From contig JBAQPU010000020.1 of NCBI GenBank assembly GCA_049306095.1, positions 1 through 64,000 of the forward strand: 64,000 nt of DNA, written 5' to 3'. Below, one piece after another: positions 41,491 through 51,085 of this stretch. The position numbers and the translations under genes are program-made. The DNA is from UBA2336 sp049306095 (GTDB lineage Bacteria; Bacteroidota; Bacteroidia; Cytophagales; Cyclobacteriaceae). The notes below the pieces were generated by a model. The model saw nothing but the letters and a program-made list of their open reading frames with translations. It had not been told where the DNA came from and did no database searches. Position 1 is the stretch's first letter; every line of letters begins with the position of its first letter.

Positions 41491-42660
41491 TCAATAACAC
41501 ACTTTTAGATCCCTCAACTTTTGCAGTAAGGCTACTAAATCCACCACACGGATATTTTTGTGGATTGAGTGCTCCCTGGAGGATGGGGTTACTATAAAAT
41601 TATACCTGGCGCCTAAATCCTGCAAGGCGATATGGTTTCCTTTGGTCAACACTGGGTTGTCCGTCAGTTTAATTTCAATGCAAACAAAAGGTTTGCCTGC
41701 CTGAGCGATTATCAAATCGGCCTCTGCCCCATCTTGGGTGCGGTAATAATACAATTGCGCGGTATCTTTTAGGTGTGCAGCAATTTGCTGTATGACAAAG
41801 CCTTCCCACGAATGGCCAACCAAGTGATGCCCCAACAGCGATGAATTATTGTTTACATTCCATAATGAATGCAATAAACCCGTATCTCGGATGTAGGCTT
41901 TGGGTGCTTTCACAATCCGCTTCTTCAAATTGACATGATAAGCAGGCAACCTGCGAACTATAAAAGTGTCTTCCAATATCTCAACATATTTTTGCACCGT
42001 AGTGACCGATATTCCCAGTGACTTAGAAAGCGCACTATAATTCACAATAGACCCATGCGCATTGGCTATCATCTGTAGCAACCTAAGCATGAGTGTTCGG
42101 TTCGTAGGCAAACCCAAAACAGGCAAATCGCGCTGAATGTATGTATTGATAAAACTGGTTAACCACTCAAAACTGGCGGCATTAGACTTTGCCAGATACG
42201 AAGACGGGAACCCACCTCGCAGCCAGAGTTTTCGATAATCAGCACCCACTTCGGTGATTGAGAAAGGATGCAACTCGCAAAATATAATTCGCCCTGCAAG
42301 GGTTTCTGAACCTTGTTGCAACAATGCCGGAGAAGCAGATCCGGTCACGATAAAACGTGCAGGTTTCCTTTTCAGATCAATTGCTGAACGCATGACAGGA
42401 AAAAGTCCTGGTCTCAATTGGATTTCATCAAGTGCCAGTGTTTTGTTCAGGTTTTCGCGGAAGAAAAGTTCTGGGTCGCGCAAGGCGTTCTGATCCGAGG
42501 GCATTTCTAAATCCAGATACAAAGCGTCTTTCTTCAATCCAGTCTTCAGGATTGACTTTACCAACGTACTCTTACCCACCTGGCGTGGGCCAATGATGCC
42601 AATGACTGGAAACCGCTTAAGTTTGTCGTGGATAGCGTGTTGAATATGTCTTGAAATCAT
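41491..42660 (-). CDS. P-loop ATPase with DUF4143 domain
   Basis: 389 residues. Walker A GPRQVGKSTLV (about 24-34), Walker B-like KTLALDEIQLRP (about 73-84), a sensor motif RFIVTGSASPALLQQGSETLAGR, then a winged-helix stretch (YSALSKSLGISVTTVQKYVEIL, about 205-226) and the C-terminal DUF4143 nuclease-like domain (KAYIRDTGLLHSLWN, GHSWEGFVIQQI, YYYRTQDGAEADLIIA, FVCIEIKLT). The role is unknown; these ATPases are common, patchily distributed and highly duplicated in Bacteroidota. A large palindrome abuts the start codon. Flanking genes are unrelated, suggesting insertion. A decayed relative lies at 28520-28759. Confidence 0.9.
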   Translation of the reverse strand: MISRHIQHAIHDKLKRFPVIGIIGPRQVGKSTLVKSILKTGLKKDALYLDLEMPSDQNALRDPELFFRENLNKTLALDEIQLRPGLFPVMRSAIDLKRKPARFIVTGSASPALLQQGSETLAGRIIFCELHPFSITEVGADYRKLWLRGGFPSSYLAKSNAASFEWLTSFINTYIQRDLPVLGLPTNRTLMLRLLQMIANAHGSIVNYSALSKSLGISVTTVQKYVEILEDTFIVRRLPAYHVNLKKRIVKAPKAYIRDTGLLHSLWNVNNNSSLLGHHLVGHSWEGFVIQQIAAHLKDTAQLYYYRTQDGAEADLIIAQAGKPFVCIEIKLTDNPVLTKGNHIALQDLGARYNFIVTPSSREHSIHKNIRVVDLVALLQKLRDLKVCY

Positions 42661-42661
42661 C

Positions 42662-42696
42662 CCTGCAAATTTAAAGTAAAAATGGAAATTTGCAGG
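42662..42696. promoter_or_regulatory. Palindrome abutting the DUF4143 ATPase start codon
   Basis: CCTGCAAATTT (42662-42672) and its exact complement AAATTTGCAGG (42686-42696) have a 13-nt spacer. The inner edge of the element is 1 bp from the ATG, so it covers the ribosome-binding site. It could be an autoregulatory operator or a translation-blocking hairpin. Confidence 0.7.
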
Positions 42697-42755
42697 AATA
42701 AATTTTATGAAAAATCAACTACAAGCCGGTTTTTTTCTTAAAAATATCAAAGAAA

Positions 42756-45700
42756 TTACCGCTTCAGCGAAAGAAACCCTGTTTTTGCTTCGAGCCCGCT
42801 CTGAAATTCTATTTTATAAAAGTAGGTGCCTGCGGGAAGCTCCTTTCCGTTATCACTCACTCCCCTGAAAACCCGATCGGTATTATTGTAATCCGAAACT
42901 TCGAACACCACATCGCCCCAGCGGTTGTAGATGGTGACGGTGTTGGTTTGGGTTTCCGGAATCAGATCAATGTATTCGATGCGGAAGATTTCGTTCTTAT
43001 CATCGCTGTTAGGTGATATAGCGTTGAAAATTTCAATCTCGCCAATTACCGTTATGGAAAATTGTTGCGTGGCACATTCGCCAAACACATCGCACACCTG
43101 AACGGTAACCGTTTCCGTTCCGGCAAACGAAATACCGGAGTAATCAATCAATAACGTAGTTCCGCTAATGGAAGCTACCGCCCCGCTGGCCGGTTGTTGC
43201 GTAATGGTTAAAGAACTTAATACAAGATTATTGTCGGCATCGGAAATCAAGGTCGATAAATCAATAACTGCTGAATTACCCACCGTAGTATTGACAGCAG
43301 CAGTAGAAATAACCGGGGCCGAGTTGGTACACGGAGCCGGAACTACAGTAACTACCAACCCATCCGAAGCCGGACTTGGGCAGCCATTGCCATTGATAGC
43401 AGTAACCGAGTATGTACCGGAAGCCGTAACGGAAATAGATGGAGTGGTTGACCCATCGGACCAGAGATAGCCGGGAAAACCATTGGGAGCGGTAAGCGTG
43501 AGTGACGTAGTAGAACAAATGGTAAGTTCATTGCCAACGGGCGTAATGCTTGATGAGATATTGGGCCTTGCCGGAGGCGTGCTGATGATAGCTGTTACGG
43601 TAACAGGTATGCTTTCGCAGAAGGTATTGCGTAAAGTAACCGCATAATCGGTGTTAGCATTGAGCGAAGGTGTTGTAAAAGCATCATTGGTAGCTCCGCT
43701 GATTGCGGTCAGCGGAGAAGTAGTATACCATTGATAATTGCCCGGGCTTCCGCCCGAAGCGGTTAGCGTAACGGCACCCGGTCCGCAACTGATACCATTT
43801 ACTGCATCAGGCGGTGTGGGCAAACTGTTGAAGACGAGGTTGGCTGTATTGGTAATAACCGAAGGGGCAAGATCGCCTGAGATTACACATTGGTAATCGC
43901 CTGCTTCGGATGAAGAGATGTTGCTGACTAAAAGCGTGGCAGTAGTAACTCCCGAAAACGTTGTATTGTTAGCCAGGTTAACAAATGCACTACCATCATA
44001 CTTCTGCCATTGATAGGTGATGTTGGTGGTGCCGATGGCAGCCGTAGTAAACGAAGCGGAGGCATTTTCGCAGGCATAGTTGGGTGATGTCGGTTGTTGG
44101 GTGATGGTGATGGCTACGCTGGGCACTAAGTTTTCATACACCAATAAAGTATTAGCGTTGGTGTTGATGATGATCTCCGGTTTTCCGTCCAGGTTAATAT
44201 CGGCCGTGGCAAGTCCGCGCGGGCCGGTTACGGCTGTAGGAAAGGGCGCAGCAAAAGATGATGCATTCATGCTGCCAGGCGTAGAAGTATTTTTCAGAAT
44301 AAAAAACTGGTTGGTGGTTTCGCTGGTCACTAAAATTTCGGGCTTGCCATCACCATCCAGGTCGCTTACCCAGGGCAGCGTGACTGCTGCTGGAATGGCG
44401 TAGTCCACTCGATTGAAGGAAATACTGCCAACAGAACTCGTATTATGAAAAACGGAAACCTGCGATGAAGTTGTCCCAGCACCATAATAGAGAACAATAT
44501 CAACTTTGCCATCCACATCCATATCGCCTGTGTAAAGCCTGCCGGGGTTATCCAACGTTGTCAGATTCCCTATGCTCGTGAAGGATGCAGCTCCGATACG
44601 GTACGATCCATTATTTTTCCAAACCGTCAGGTTATCGGTGGTACCGTTTCCACAGGCCATGTCCATGAGGCCATCGTTGTCGAAATCGGCTGTTACAGGC
44701 CCACCGCTTGCAGCAGGTTTCACAAAATCAAAGTTGGTGCTTATCGAATTGTAACTCCCACCAGAAATAAATGCACTCGCGCCCTGACGCATCCTGTTTT
44801 CAAAAACACTAACTGTCGATGAACCAAGCGTGCCGACATAGTCTATCTTACCATCGAGATTGAAATCTGCCGGAGCAGCGGTAAGGGTGCCCCCGATATT
44901 GGTTTGTGCTTCAAAATTTATTTCTGCACCAGCCGAAATGTTTCTGAACACACCACTGGTGGCAACGAAATCTGGTTTGTTGTCGCCATTCAAATCAATG
45001 ATGCGTGGATTCTGCATTGTACCTGTGGTTATACTATCATCTGCTATTAGCGATGTTGCACTGATGGCTCCGGTGGTGTGCGTATTTCGAAAGGCGTATA
45101 CTTTGTTGGTGTTTGCTTCCGCCAATATGTCGGGCATGCCATCGCCATTCAAATCAGCCACATTGATATCGTAGTCACCACCAGTGAGTGTAAAACTAAC
45201 GGGTGGAGCAAAGTGGGTATTGTTAAAAGAAACACCCGATGAAAAGGTTGTGCTAAAAGGTAGGTGGTACGATGCTGTGAACTGATCGCGTGTTACGCGA
45301 ACCGGTGCATAACCTGCCCCGGCAGGAACGGTAACCGTCAGTTGTGTTTTTGTGGCAGTAACAACCGTGGCCTGAACGGCACCAAAGTGTACAATGTTTT
45401 CAGCGGGTATCGTAGAGAAGTAATCCCCGCTAATGGTAACCGTACTGCCAACAGCTCCCTTTAAGGGTGAAACGGTAGTAAGTGAAATAACCGGAGTGTG
45501 AATATTTTTATTTTCGTAAATGCTTAAACGATCCGGAGAGGTGTTGGTAATACCCACCACAATATCGGGTTTGTTATCGCCATTTAAATCTGCTGCCTGG
45601 GCAGTAGCCGGATAGGTTGAACCGCCATTTCCCTGAAAACGATACCCCGGAATAAATGCACTCGCATCAAAAACACCTCCTGCGTATACATTCTCAAAAA

Positions 45701-47537
45701 TTCCTACATCGGCATTGTCGGTGGCAAGTAGGTCGGGTTTGTTATCGCCATTGATATCGGCAATAGAAAGTGCCCCATAGGTAGAAACTTCGCTATCCAA
45801 AATAATTTCAGTAGCAAAATCGGTATCGGTTAGTAAGCCATCGGTATCGGTGTTCAGGCGGATGTGAACATCATCGTTGCTGAAACCGTTTTTCCAGGCC
45901 AGGTCGTTTTTCCCATCCAGGTTAAAATCGGCTACATTGATGTCACCCCAGAAGCCCCCTGTGATGGAGAAGTTCGTGCCGAAGGAAATAAAACCCGGTG
46001 TAGATGTGTTGATAAAAACACTGATAGCACCTCCGAAATTTCGAATGAGAATAAACTCCGGCTTACCGTCATTATTGAGGTCGCGAATGGTAGCCGATGA
46101 TGGAGCATCATCCAATGTTGAAGAAAAATAATAAAGCGAAAAACCAAACTCGATATTTCCAGGAGTACTTAAGTTTTGCGTAATCCAAACATTTTGTCCG
46201 GCTGCACCTGCGCCTTCACCGGAAACGAGTTCCGGCAATCCATCGCCATCAATATCGGCTGCAGTATACACAGGACTTTCATCGCTTTTGCCATTCCAAT
46301 GCTCAACTGCTTCGAAGGTGATGCTGCCCGGTGTGCTGATGTTGCGAAAGGTAGCGAATACACCGGGCCCGCCAGTCCAGCCCGAGGTAACCATATCCAG
46401 TTTGCCGTCATTATCAAAGTCAATCACTTTAAGACCTGAACCATTCGTGAATGCCAGCAGGGTAGGAAAATTTATAGGCGCATCAAAAGACGCAGCAGAT
46501 AGTGTTCCTCCACTACCCAGGTTTCGGTAAACCCAAATACCCAGATTGTCTGATCTCGCCACCACCAGGTCGTTCCATCCATCGCCATCCATATCGGCAA
46601 TGGAAACTCCGCCATATCCTCCGGTTAGATTGATATCAAATTTCGGATCGAACGAAGCGGGTATAATTCGGCCTCCATCATCAAACGTTGGTGCGAAGGG
46701 TTGTTCAGAAAGTTTGGCAAGCCCTGTGGTTTTATTGATCACGGTAACATGTCCATACTGGACGCCCTCAGGAACTGTAACCGTTAAAGAAGTAGGCGTT
46801 GCTGTGGTAATAGTTGCCTGCACACCTACAAAGTAAACTGCATTGTTGGCAGGCGATGGATCAAAGCCGTTACCGTTGATGGTGATGGACGTTCCGGGGT
46901 TTCCTGATGTCGATGAAAGCGAGGTAATCTGCGGTGAAGGTAAAATGGTTCGCTGCCCAAGCACTACATTATCAATGGCACTGGTTAGCGCACTAACGCC
47001 TGAATTATATTTGATATTGATTTTAAATGAACTAACGCCTGCCAGGTATTCCAACACCTGGGCTTTTGTGGCTAATGGTCCTCCGATGCTCCCCACATGC
47101 CAACCGGCCGTTTCATCGAGGCGTATCGTATAGCTCGACCACGCAGGTGCCTGGGCTGGAAACGTTGGTAGGTTTAATACGAGGTATGATCCGAATGAAT
47201 TTCTGATCTGAACATCACCGACAGGGCCGTGAACCGTGGCCACATGGTCAATTTGAAGATCGAACGTTAAATCCTGCCCGTAGCTGAAGTATGCAACGTT
47301 GCCGCCAAACTTGGCGGGTGAAGTCCAGAAGTATGGTTGGCTGGTAGAGGTTTTTGTTGCCTGAACATAGCCACCCGGATTTCCACCCGTTAAAAAATAA
47401 TTTACAGTTTGAGGGTCGTTATTATTATTGTCCAACAGTGCCCAGCCCTCGGCATCGGTATCAAAGGTGCTGGTGATTTGGGCAAAAGCACCGATGGCAA
47501 ACGCTATGAAGGCAACTAAAAAAAAGATTTTTTGCAT
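42756..47537 (-). CDS. Giant T9SS type B cargo protein with FG-GAP, TIG and Ig-like domains
   Basis: 1593 residues. A signal peptide (MQKIFFLVAFIAFAIGAFAQ), a laminin-G-like domain (TFDTDAEGW, about 24-200), a TIG/IPT domain (ITSLSSTSGNPGTSITINGNGF, about 205-280), FG-GAP/VCBS blades with calcium-loop motifs such as DMDGDGWNDLVV and DFDNDGKLDMVT (about 290-690), a second TIG domain (about 695-770), more blades (about 780-1130), Ig-like modules (TYQWQKYDG and others), a cadherin-like module and the type B C-terminal domain (ISPNSDDKNEIFRIEY, IYNRWGDVVFEV, GKELPAGTYFYKI, ending LSLKR). Probably surface-exposed, calcium-stabilised adhesin. No PorP/SprF gene is adjacent. Its leader matches that of 47591-50188. 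Confidence 0.9.
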   Translation of the reverse strand: MQKIFFLVAFIAFAIGAFAQITSTFDTDAEGWALLDNNNNDPQTVNYFLTGGNPGGYVQATKTSTSQPYFWTSPAKFGGNVAYFSYGQDLTFDLQIDHVATVHGPVGDVQIRNSFGSYLVLNLPTFPAQAPAWSSYTIRLDETAGWHVGSIGGPLATKAQVLEYLAGVSSFKINIKYNSGVSALTSAIDNVVLGQRTILPSPQITSLSSTSGNPGTSITINGNGFDPSPANNAVYFVGVQATITTATPTSLTVTVPEGVQYGHVTVINKTTGLAKLSEQPFAPTFDDGGRIIPASFDPKFDINLTGGYGGVSIADMDGDGWNDLVVARSDNLGIWVYRNLGSGGTLSAASFDAPINFPTLLAFTNGSGLKVIDFDNDGKLDMVTSGWTGGPGVFATFRNISTPGSITFEAVEHWNGKSDESPVYTAADIDGDGLPELVSGEGAGAAGQNVWITQNLSTPGNIEFGFSLYYFSSTLDDAPSSATIRDLNNDGKPEFILIRNFGGAISVFINTSTPGFISFGTNFSITGGFWGDINVADFNLDGKNDLAWKNGFSNDDVHIRLNTDTDGLLTDTDFATEIILDSEVSTYGALSIADINGDNKPDLLATDNADVGIFENVYAGGVFDASAFIPGYRFQGNGGSTYPATAQAADLNGDNKPDIVVGITNTSPDRLSIYENKNIHTPVISLTTVSPLKGAVGSTVTISGDYFSTIPAENIVHFGAVQATVVTATKTQLTVTVPAGAGYAPVRVTRDQFTASYHLPFSTTFSSGVSFNNTHFAPPVSFTLTGGDYDINVADLNGDGMPDILAEANTNKVYAFRNTHTTGAISATSLIADDSITTGTMQNPRIIDLNGDNKPDFVATSGVFRNISAGAEINFEAQTNIGGTLTAAPADFNLDGKIDYVGTLGSSTVSVFENRMRQGASAFISGGSYNSISTNFDFVKPAASGGPVTADFDNDGLMDMACGNGTTDNLTVWKNNGSYRIGAASFTSIGNLTTLDNPGRLYTGDMDVDGKVDIVLYYGAGTTSSQVSVFHNTSSVGSISFNRVDYAIPAAVTLPWVSDLDGDGKPEILVTSETTNQFFILKNTSTPGSMNASSFAAPFPTAVTGPRGLATADINLDGKPEIIINTNANTLLVYENLVPSVAITITQQPTSPNYACENASASFTTAAIGTTNITYQWQKYDGSAFVNLANNTTFSGVTTATLLVSNISSSEAGDYQCVISGDLAPSVITNTANLVFNSLPTPPDAVNGISCGPGAVTLTASGGSPGNYQWYTTSPLTAISGATNDAFTTPSLNANTDYAVTLRNTFCESIPVTVTAIISTPPARPNISSSITPVGNELTICSTTSLTLTAPNGFPGYLWSDGSTTPSISVTASGTYSVTAINGNGCPSPASDGLVVTVVPAPCTNSAPVISTAAVNTTVGNSAVIDLSTLISDADNNLVLSSLTITQQPASGAVASISGTTLLIDYSGISFAGTETVTVQVCDVFGECATQQFSITVIGEIEIFNAISPNSDDKNEIFRIEYIDLIPETQTNTVTIYNRWGDVVFEVSDYNNTDRVFRGVSDNGKELPAGTYFYKIEFQSGLEAKTGFLSLKR

Positions 47538-47576
47538 ATCTCAAATCTTAACAGATTAAAGATAGCAGAAAATACC

Positions 47577-47590
47577 ATGATCATGTGAGC
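47577..47590 (-). promoter_or_regulatory. Leader box shared by two cargo genes (copy 1)
   Basis: On the minus strand it reads GCTCACATGATCAT, 40 bp upstream of the start codon of 42756-47537. Copy 2 at 50228-50241 differs by one base and lies at exactly the same distance from its own gene. Confidence 0.5.
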
Positions 47591-50188
47591 CTACCGTTTC
47601 AGACTAAGATATCCGGTTTTGGTTTCGCCAGAAGATTTAAGAAAGATTTTATAGAAGTATGTTCCGGAGGGAAGCTCGTTACCATTTTGGTTAAGACCGC
47701 GAAATGAATTAGTATCCGAATAGTTCTTTGTTTCAAACACCTTGCTGCCCCAACGGTTGTAAATGGTAACCGTGTTTTCAGGTTCCAGCAAATCAATGTA
47801 TTGTATTTTGAAAAAATCATTTTTCCCATCGCCATTAGGCGATACGGCATTGAAGATTTCAATTTCACCGATAACGGTAATCGTAAGCATTTGCTGCGTG
47901 CATACCCCCAACAAGTCACACACTTCAATAGTAACCTGATCTGTTCCTGAAAACATAACTCCGCCATAGTCCAGAACCAGTTGATTTGAACTGTTAATGG
48001 AAGCGGCAGCACCCTGCTGCGATGCCCCGGTTATCACCGTTAAAGTTGAAAGATTCAGGTTGTTATCCGGATCGGAAATGAGGGATAATAAATCAATAGT
48101 AACAATTCCTCCAATGGGTACGCCTCCGGCTGTTGATTGGATTACAGGAGATTGGTTGTTGCAGATAGCGGGTGTGTTAAAAAACAATCCTTCATCGGTT
48201 GAAATCACTTCGGGTGCAAAATCGCCATTGATGCGGCACCGGTAACGACCTTCACCAAAATTTCCGGTGGTATTGACGCTGAGCGTAGCCGTTGTTGCTC
48301 CGGAAAAATTTGTGTTATTGGCAATATCGTTAAACGTAACTCCATCCGTGCTGAACTGCCATTGATAGGTGATGTTGGTTGTGCCGCTGGCAGCCGTTGT
48401 AAAAGTTGCCGTGCCCCCAGGGCAGACAGTAATATCGGAAGGCTGCGTGTCGATGGTGATGGTTGGCGTGCTAACTGTAAAATCTGTTACTGATTGTACC
48501 GTAACACAGTTTACCGTTACTGAAATTTTTCCTGTAGTTGCACCGGCAGGTACTGTAGTGGTAATGCTGGTGGCCGTACTGGCCGTTACCGCGGCAACGA
48601 TACCATTAAATTCCACGATGTTCATAGTGGGTATCGTACTAAACCCTGCACCGGTAATAGTTACTGTTGATCCTACCACGCCTAACGTTGGCGAAGTAGA
48701 TGTAATGGTAAGCGGAATAACCGTAACCTGGTTTAATTTTTCTACGAAAATGTCGTTTCCTCCGGCACTGGTTTGATTGAATGTACACGCACCCGGATCA
48801 AAATCAGCTGTACCGGTAAAAAAACCTGATACATATACATCACCAATGCCATTGGTTGCGATACCAAAACCCCTGTCATCACCGGTTCCTCCTATCGAAC
48901 GAGCCCAACTAAAATTGCCATTGATATCGAATTGAGAAATGAAAATATCATTACCACCCGAAGAGGTGAGGTTAAATGAAGGGGCGTCCGGATCAAAATC
49001 TACAGTATTCGCATAAAACCCCGTTACAAAAACATTAGTTGCGCTAATAGACAGACTGAAGCCTTCATCGTAACCCGTGCTACCCCACGATTTTGCCCAA
49101 ACAAAATTTCCGTCAGTATCCAGCTTGAGCAGATAGGCATCAAAACCACCGTTGGATGTGAGGTTGAATGTGCCGGCACCCGGGTCGAAATCGGATGTAC
49201 CATTAAATCTTCCGGATGTATAAATATTGCCTGCAGCATCGACTTCGATTTTGCTTCCATAGTTACCATCGGTATAATAAGTAGGTGCACTGTTGACCAA
49301 GCTTTTCGCCCACACAAAGTTTCCGTTGTTGTCGAGTTTGGAGAAAAAAACATCCCAATCTCCGGAAGCTGTAAGATTGAAAGTGCCTGCTCCCGGATCA
49401 AAGTCAGCGGTTGCTTCGAAATAACCGGTTGTGTAAACATTGCCGGCTGCATCAATATCAATACTATACCCGCGATTTTCGTTTCCAGAGCCACCGCCAA
49501 AGTCCCTGGCCCAAACAAAATTCCCATCGGTGTCGAGTTTCAGAATGAAGGCATCTTCTTCACCGGCCGTAAGGAGAAACGTACCGGGCCCTGGGTCAAA
49601 ATCAAAACTTGGACCTCCCTGATAATAAAACCGACCTACAACAAAGATGTTCCCGGCAGCATCGAGTTTAATGTCAAATCCATGATCATACCAAGTTCCG
49701 CCATCTATTTCTTTGGCCCAAACAAGATCCCCATTCACATCGTACTTCGCGATGTAAATATCGGATTGCCCGCCAGAAGTCATGTTGAACACACCAACTC
49801 CCGGATCAAAGTCGGTCGTACCATAAAATCCTCCTGTGATATAAACATTTCCTGAAGGGTCAATGGCCAAACCCATGGGAGAATCACCTGCGCTTCCACC
49901 AAGCGATTTAGCCCAAACTAAATTTCCGTTTGCATCCATCTTGGAAATAAACATATCATTACTTCCTACAGCAGTAAGATTGGAGACACCCGTTCCGGGG
50001 TCAAAGTCAACCGTGCCGGTGTAGTACCCGAAACTATATACATTGCCTGCAGCATCAACAGCCATATCCCGTGCTTGATCTGCACCTGTTCCACCCGTTC
50101 TATTTGCCCATTCCAGCATAGCGGTTTGCTGTGCGGAAAGTTTTAAAATTGAAATGAATAGGAGGAAGAGGAAGAGGAAGTATTTCAT
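47591..50188 (-). CDS. T9SS type B cargo protein with SBBP repeats, TIG and Ig-like domains
   Basis: 865 residues from the Met at 50188 (MKYFLFLFLLFISILKLSAQ, signal peptide); a GTG 13 codons upstream is unlikely. Seven SBBP-type propeller repeats (about 30-475) each read roughly DAAGNVYxxGxFxGTxDFDPGxG ... DxFIxKLDxNGNFVWAK. A TIG/IPT domain (about 485-560), an Ig-like module (TITYQWQFSTDG type), a cadherin-like module and the type B C-terminal domain (VSPNGDGKNDFFKIQY, IYNRWGSKVFE, GNELPSGTYFYKI, ending LSLKR) follow. Exported by type IX, probably surface attached. It shares C-terminal design and upstream leader with 42756-47537, 53 bp downstream. Confidence 0.9.
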   Translation of the reverse strand: MKYFLFLFLLFISILKLSAQQTAMLEWANRTGGTGADQARDMAVDAAGNVYSFGYYTGTVDFDPGTGVSNLTAVGSNDMFISKMDANGNLVWAKSLGGSAGDSPMGLAIDPSGNVYITGGFYGTTDFDPGVGVFNMTSGGQSDIYIAKYDVNGDLVWAKEIDGGTWYDHGFDIKLDAAGNIFVVGRFYYQGGPSFDFDPGPGTFLLTAGEEDAFILKLDTDGNFVWARDFGGGSGNENRGYSIDIDAAGNVYTTGYFEATADFDPGAGTFNLTASGDWDVFFSKLDNNGNFVWAKSLVNSAPTYYTDGNYGSKIEVDAAGNIYTSGRFNGTSDFDPGAGTFNLTSNGGFDAYLLKLDTDGNFVWAKSWGSTGYDEGFSLSISATNVFVTGFYANTVDFDPDAPSFNLTSSGGNDIFISQFDINGNFSWARSIGGTGDDRGFGIATNGIGDVYVSGFFTGTADFDPGACTFNQTSAGGNDIFVEKLNQVTVIPLTITSTSPTLGVVGSTVTITGAGFSTIPTMNIVEFNGIVAAVTASTATSITTTVPAGATTGKISVTVNCVTVQSVTDFTVSTPTITIDTQPSDITVCPGGTATFTTAASGTTNITYQWQFSTDGVTFNDIANNTNFSGATTATLSVNTTGNFGEGRYRCRINGDFAPEVISTDEGLFFNTPAICNNQSPVIQSTAGGVPIGGIVTIDLLSLISDPDNNLNLSTLTVITGASQQGAAASINSSNQLVLDYGGVMFSGTDQVTIEVCDLLGVCTQQMLTITVIGEIEIFNAVSPNGDGKNDFFKIQYIDLLEPENTVTIYNRWGSKVFETKNYSDTNSFRGLNQNGNELPSGTYFYKIFLKSSGETKTGYLSLKR

Positions 50189-50227
50189 GCTATCAAATCT
50201 CCTGAAGATTAACAAATAAAAAATCAC

Positions 50228-50241
50228 ATGATGATGTGAGC
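50228..50241 (-). promoter_or_regulatory. Leader box shared by two cargo genes (copy 2)
   Basis: On the minus strand it reads GCTCACATCATCAT, 40 bp upstream of the start codon of 47591-50188. Further matches (ATTTT, TTAATC, AGATTTGA) follow in both leaders. Confidence 0.5.
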
Positions 50242-50410
50242 GAAGGACTATACAAGCTTTTCATGAATGGCCTTGCTGGTTGAAAAATCAACTATTCTAT
50301 TAACCATACTTTAAATATGCCAGATAAATTTAAAGTAATATTTAAAAATAGCAAGAGGAAATAGATGGAGGTTGGGGTTTTAAATCGAACGATTCGCCTC
50401 ATCAAAAATT

Positions 50411-51043
50411 TTACACCAGCTTTTCATTTATTGCCTTACTCACCGCTTCCGTTTGCGAATGCACCTGCAGTTTTTCGTAAATTTTTTTGATGTGCGTACG
50501 CACGGTGTCAATACTGATATCCAACTCAGAAGCAATTAACTTGTAGCTGTTGCCTTTGCTGAGCGTAGTAAGAACAATTTTTTCTTTCGCGGTAAGCATG
50601 TAGGGATTTTCGACTGTACTCTTTTGTTGCATGGAGGCCAGCACCATACGGGCAATGCTGGGGCTCATGGGCGCGCCACCCTCCTGAACTTCCTGAAGGG
50701 CATCAAACAATCTGGTGGAGATGTGTTTCTTTAATAAATAACCCGATGCGCCTGCTCGCAGGGCATCAAACACATGTACATTATCATCAAAAACTGTCAA
50801 CATGATGATGGAAACGGTGTTGTTGAATTTTCTGATTTTTTGTACGGCCTCAATGCCACTCATACCCGGCATATCAATGTCCATCAGTATGAAATCGGGT
50901 TTGTACGATTTTACTTCTGCCTCTACGTTCAACACGTTTTCAAAGGCTGATCCCAATTCGAGCTTGTCGCTGGTGCGGATCATGCTGCCTACGCTTTCGC
51001 GGAGGAGGGTGTTGTCTTCATAAATGAGGACTGAAGGCTTCAT
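50411..51043 (-). CDS. LuxR-family response regulator
   Basis: 210 residues from MKPSVLIYEDNTLLRESV; a Met two codons earlier is possible. The receiver domain has phospho-acceptor Asp in FILMDIDMPGMSG (about 55), and IMLTVFDDN and GYLLKKH supply the Thr and Lys. The LuxR helix-turn-helix is LTAKEKIVLTTLSKGNSYKLIASELDISIDTVRTHIKKIY. The cognate kinase is the frameshifted gene just upstream (stop 42 bp away). The two cargo genes downstream share a leader and are plausible targets. Confidence 0.92.
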   Translation of the reverse strand: MKPSVLIYEDNTLLRESVGSMIRTSDKLELGSAFENVLNVEAEVKSYKPDFILMDIDMPGMSGIEAVQKIRKFNNTVSIIMLTVFDDNVHVFDALRAGASGYLLKKHISTRLFDALQEVQEGGAPMSPSIARMVLASMQQKSTVENPYMLTAKEKIVLTTLSKGNSYKLIASELDISIDTVRTHIKKIYEKLQVHSQTEAVSKAINEKLV

Positions 51044-51085
51044 ACACAAATGTGATGGTTGTAATCCATAGCTCCTATACCCTGA

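Noticed and set aside
43168..46836. Several 60-107-codon plus-strand frames opposite the giant FG-GAP gene
   Set aside because: They are antisense shadows of a repetitive, strongly coding minus-strand gene and lack independent start signals or family resemblance.
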